From: CAYQPF01 sp964419225
Lineage (GTDB): Bacteria; Cloacimonadota; Cloacimonadia; Cloacimonadales; CAYQPF01
Assembly: GCA_964419225.1 (NCBI GenBank)
Contig: CAYQPF010000009.1
Location: forward strand, 1-64,000
Direction: 5' to 3'
DNA length: 64,000 nucleotides
Shown here one piece after another: positions 62,010 through 64,000 of this stretch (within the stretch, counting starts at the first letter, position 1; every line of letters begins with the position of its first letter). The notes under the pieces were generated by a model, which searched no databases, was not told the DNA's origin, and was given only the letters and a program-made list of their open reading frames with translations. Made by a program: the position numbers and the translations under genes.

Positions 62010-63542
62010 TTATTTCATCTTCTCCAGCATCTGTCTGGCATTGTCATTTTGAGGATTTAACTCCAAAGACTTCTGATAATTACGTATAGCTTTCTCTTTA
62101 TCTCCATTGAGATAATAAGCCTCTCCCAGACTGTCAAAAGCATTTGCAGACAGCGGATATGCCAGAGTATATAATATTTGAGCCAATATCGCCTGATCAA
62201 ACTGCTTTTTTCCAATATACTCATAACCCAGCATATTAATCGTGTTCTCATCAAACAAAACTATTTGCGGATCATTCTTCCTGGCTGTCTGATACAATTC
62301 TGTTGCAGCTTTCAGACCATTAGCCTTGATGTACTCAATAAATTCTTTGTTCTTGGGAGGAACAGGAAAACCTTTCTTTGTTCTGATTTCAACACTGATC
62401 AATTCTGTTTTGTTCTTTTCAAAAGGAACTGTAATCTCCTTTTCCGAGTCCTTTTGATTTTTTACTTTATAATTCAGAAAAGCTAAAATGGAATTACACA
62501 TGTTAAGATAAACTTGTCTCCCATCTTTATTCTTTTCGTCCCTGTTGGGAATTGTCTGAAGCTTATACACAAAATACGAAGTAAATATATTCGAATCAGT
62601 CTTCTTCAAATCTATACAGGTTAAATCATTGTATTTTACTGTTTGAAAAACATAATCATTTCTTCCCCCCTGAGTGGTTATATCAAAAGATAGCATCTCC
62701 AGATTGGGATTTACAAAATCTAACGGTTTCCGACTCTCAAACATAGTCTGACCGTCAGTACTCGATAAGTAATTATAAAAAGTTACCAATGCATCCAAAT
62801 TACAGTTTCTGGCTGCAAATTGCAAACCAACTCCAGATCCAAAACAAAATCCGATCAACCCCAGTCTTGCTTTATCAATATAATTCTCCTGCTGCATATA
62901 TCCATACGCAAATTCCACATCACCAAGCTGACTCTCGGAATCATGATAATCAAATACCATTTCACGATTGTGTGCTCCAATAGAAGGTACCGCTGCTACA
63001 ACATAACCATGACTGACCAAATACTCTATTAAAACAGAATTCTCAAAGGCAAACTCTCCTCCACCCGGTGAATACATGATCAAAGGAAACTTTCCCTCTG
63101 CCATTTTAGCTCCGGAATACGCTTTTGTTGCTGATTTTAAGATTTCCTCTGTTACTTCCGGTTTTGAACCTGCATTCTTATACTGATTTATGTAGAAATC
63201 AACTGCTTCCATTTTCCTTTTTTCATCAGGTTTACTGAAATCAACATCCGTAGCTGCAGTATAGAAATAATCTTTATAGAGCATTGGTTTGGTTTTTACC
63301 TGTGCTCCAGGATACCATATATAAATCTGTACAGGTCTCGCATTATCTGTTCGAATTACTTTTCCAGCGTTATCATACTTTTTCCCGAATGTGCGACTGT
63401 AATCATATTTCTGTACCACTTTAAAACCAACCTGATACTTGCCATAACTTAATTTTTGGGTTAATTCTTCAGGATTAAAACTGCCGGCTGTTAATTGAGT
63501 CATCATAAACACTCCTATTAAAAATATAATTAGTATTCTCAC
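62010..63542 (-). CDS. Secreted dienelactone-hydrolase-like protein with C-terminal TPRs
   Basis: A 510-residue exported protein. GTG 63542 is preferred over ATG 63554 because SD GGAGG lies within the ATG reading and 5 nt before the GTG. The signal peptide then starts MRILIIFLIGVFMM and ends about LTAG. Residues ~65-350 are an alpha/beta hydrolase: 'LIMYSPGGGE' (oxyanion loop) and nucleophile elbow GFCFGSG with Cys233. This G-x-C-x-G form is the hallmark of dienelactone hydrolases rather than Ser esterases. The region also resembles PAF-acetylhydrolase-like proteins. Residues ~405-510 form TPRs ('AFDSLGEAYYLNGDKEKAIRNYQKSLELNP', in part). The substrate is unknown. Confidence 0.8.
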   Translation of the reverse strand: MRILIIFLIGVFMMTQLTAGSFNPEELTQKLSYGKYQVGFKVVQKYDYSRTFGKKYDNAGKVIRTDNARPVQIYIWYPGAQVKTKPMLYKDYFYTAATDVDFSKPDEKRKMEAVDFYINQYKNAGSKPEVTEEILKSATKAYSGAKMAEGKFPLIMYSPGGGEFAFENSVLIEYLVSHGYVVAAVPSIGAHNREMVFDYHDSESQLGDVEFAYGYMQQENYIDKARLGLIGFCFGSGVGLQFAARNCNLDALVTFYNYLSSTDGQTMFESRKPLDFVNPNLEMLSFDITTQGGRNDYVFQTVKYNDLTCIDLKKTDSNIFTSYFVYKLQTIPNRDEKNKDGRQVYLNMCNSILAFLNYKVKNQKDSEKEITVPFEKNKTELISVEIRTKKGFPVPPKNKEFIEYIKANGLKAATELYQTARKNDPQIVLFDENTINMLGYEYIGKKQFDQAILAQILYTLAYPLSANAFDSLGEAYYLNGDKEKAIRNYQKSLELNPQNDNARQMLEKMK

Positions 63543-64000
63543 TTTGCCCTCCATTTCACTTTTGAGTACAAACCATAAAACTTCTTAATCTCTATTACTA
63601 AACAATGTATTAATCCTTTTTTGTAAAATCCTGTCAATACTTTTTAGTAATACACCAAGGTGAGTTGTTCTCTCCACTGCCCCCTGCCGACTGCACACTG
63701 TCCACTGATTACCCTCTTCTCCCTTGGTGTTCATCGCCATTTTTTCAATGTTCTAATGCATTATCTGGAGTTTTTCTTCCTCTGTCTGTGTTAGTCTTTG
63801 AAAGTCTGTGTAAGTTCTCTAATTCACCTTTGTTGTCCCCCAAAAAAAAAGGCGGTCCAACGACCGCCTCTATCATATTTATCTTCACATTACCGGGAGT
63901 GAGTTATTCTCTTACTGACACCTGGCACCTGACACCTGGCACCTGGACTACTGCCTACTGCCTACTGCCCACTATTTCACCATTCCCATTATCTTATTCG
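63543..64000. repeat. Right-end intergenic repeats
   Basis: No gene. It contains CTGCCCCCTGCCGACTGCAC units (about 63677-63705), a CCTTGGTGTTCATCGCCATT stretch (the reverse complement of part of 10905-10930) and GTTAGTCTTTGAAAGTCTGT units (about 63790-63815). It also contains the terminator at 63842-63868 and ACACCTGGCACCTG then CTGCCTACTGCC tandem units (63917-63972). Confidence 0.7.
63842..63868 (-). terminator. Rho-independent terminator for a gene beyond the window
   Basis: Hairpin GGCGGTC-CAAC-GACCGCC (63851-63868) with A9 on its left, giving a T9 tract on the minus strand. It implies a leftward transcript entering from beyond 64000. Confidence 0.8.

Overview
The window looks like a piece of chromosome from an AT-rich, Gram-negative bacterium of the FCB group. 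Candidatus Cloacimonadota or a close relative is my best guess, by inference only. The reasons are: large secreted proteins built from Fn3, GLUG, lamin-tail and CotH modules; one canonical type IX secretion (T9SS) C-terminal domain; YaiO-like and FadL-like outer-membrane barrels; an AAA-ATPase/PD-(D/E)XK gene; and intergenic spaces full of dispersed low-complexity and hairpin repeats. Shine-Dalgarno sites (AGGAGG/GGAGG) are strong, and TTGACA-like -35 boxes recur upstream of genes.

Layout. 1-870 is a repeat field. 870-1502 is a small cytoplasmic protein. 1903-6754 (-) is a CotH/lamin-tail secreted protein followed by a YaiO-like barrel. 7193-10807 (+) holds a DUF4177-like membrane protein, a GH16-like secreted protein and an ATPase-nuclease protein. 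11128-13680 (-) is the T9SS cargo protein. 13995-16910 (+) is a REC-PAS5-histidine kinase. 17009-20836 (-) is a GLUG/Fn3 surface protein. 21016-22320 (-) is HflX. 22758-25474 (+) is a TldD/TldE-like pair. 25540-26231 (-) is a HEPN/nucleotidyltransferase pair. 26339-26620 (-) is a tRNA Gly-Cys-Leu cluster, preceded by an asparagine-synthase-like/EndoQ/membrane/AMMECR1 operon (to 30724). 31229-33539 (-) is glyQ, a nucleotidyltransferase-like gene and mobB. 34038-35291 (+) is an outer-membrane barrel. 35404-43320 (-) is a tandem pair of ~1290-residue secreted paralogues. 43525-48735 (+) is a giant secreted metzincin.

The region 48736-60444 looks accessory. It begins with IS debris: IS21-type ends without a transposase, sitting next to the C-terminal remnant of an IS110-type transposase. 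Next comes an operon (-) coding for a complete branched-chain-amino-acid-type (HAAT) ABC importer. Between its lipoprotein binding protein and its permeases lie a polyprenyl-synthase-like protein with altered Asp-rich motifs and a two-helix membrane protein with a large cytoplasmic domain. Upstream on the same strand is a 1197-residue protein with a nucleotide-cyclase-like domain, a CHAT/caspase-like domain (His279/Cys315), a STAND NTPase and TPR repeats. It resembles bacterial NLR-like conflict or signalling proteins. The importer operon with its two extra genes, and the cyclase-CHAT-STAND protein, are the best candidates for an undescribed system. A functional link between the two is inference from position only.

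The right end carries small secreted or membrane proteins, a Cys-nucleophile dienelactone-hydrolase-like protein with TPRs, more repeats, and a terminator for a gene beyond the window. All assignments come from reading the sequence; no database search was run.
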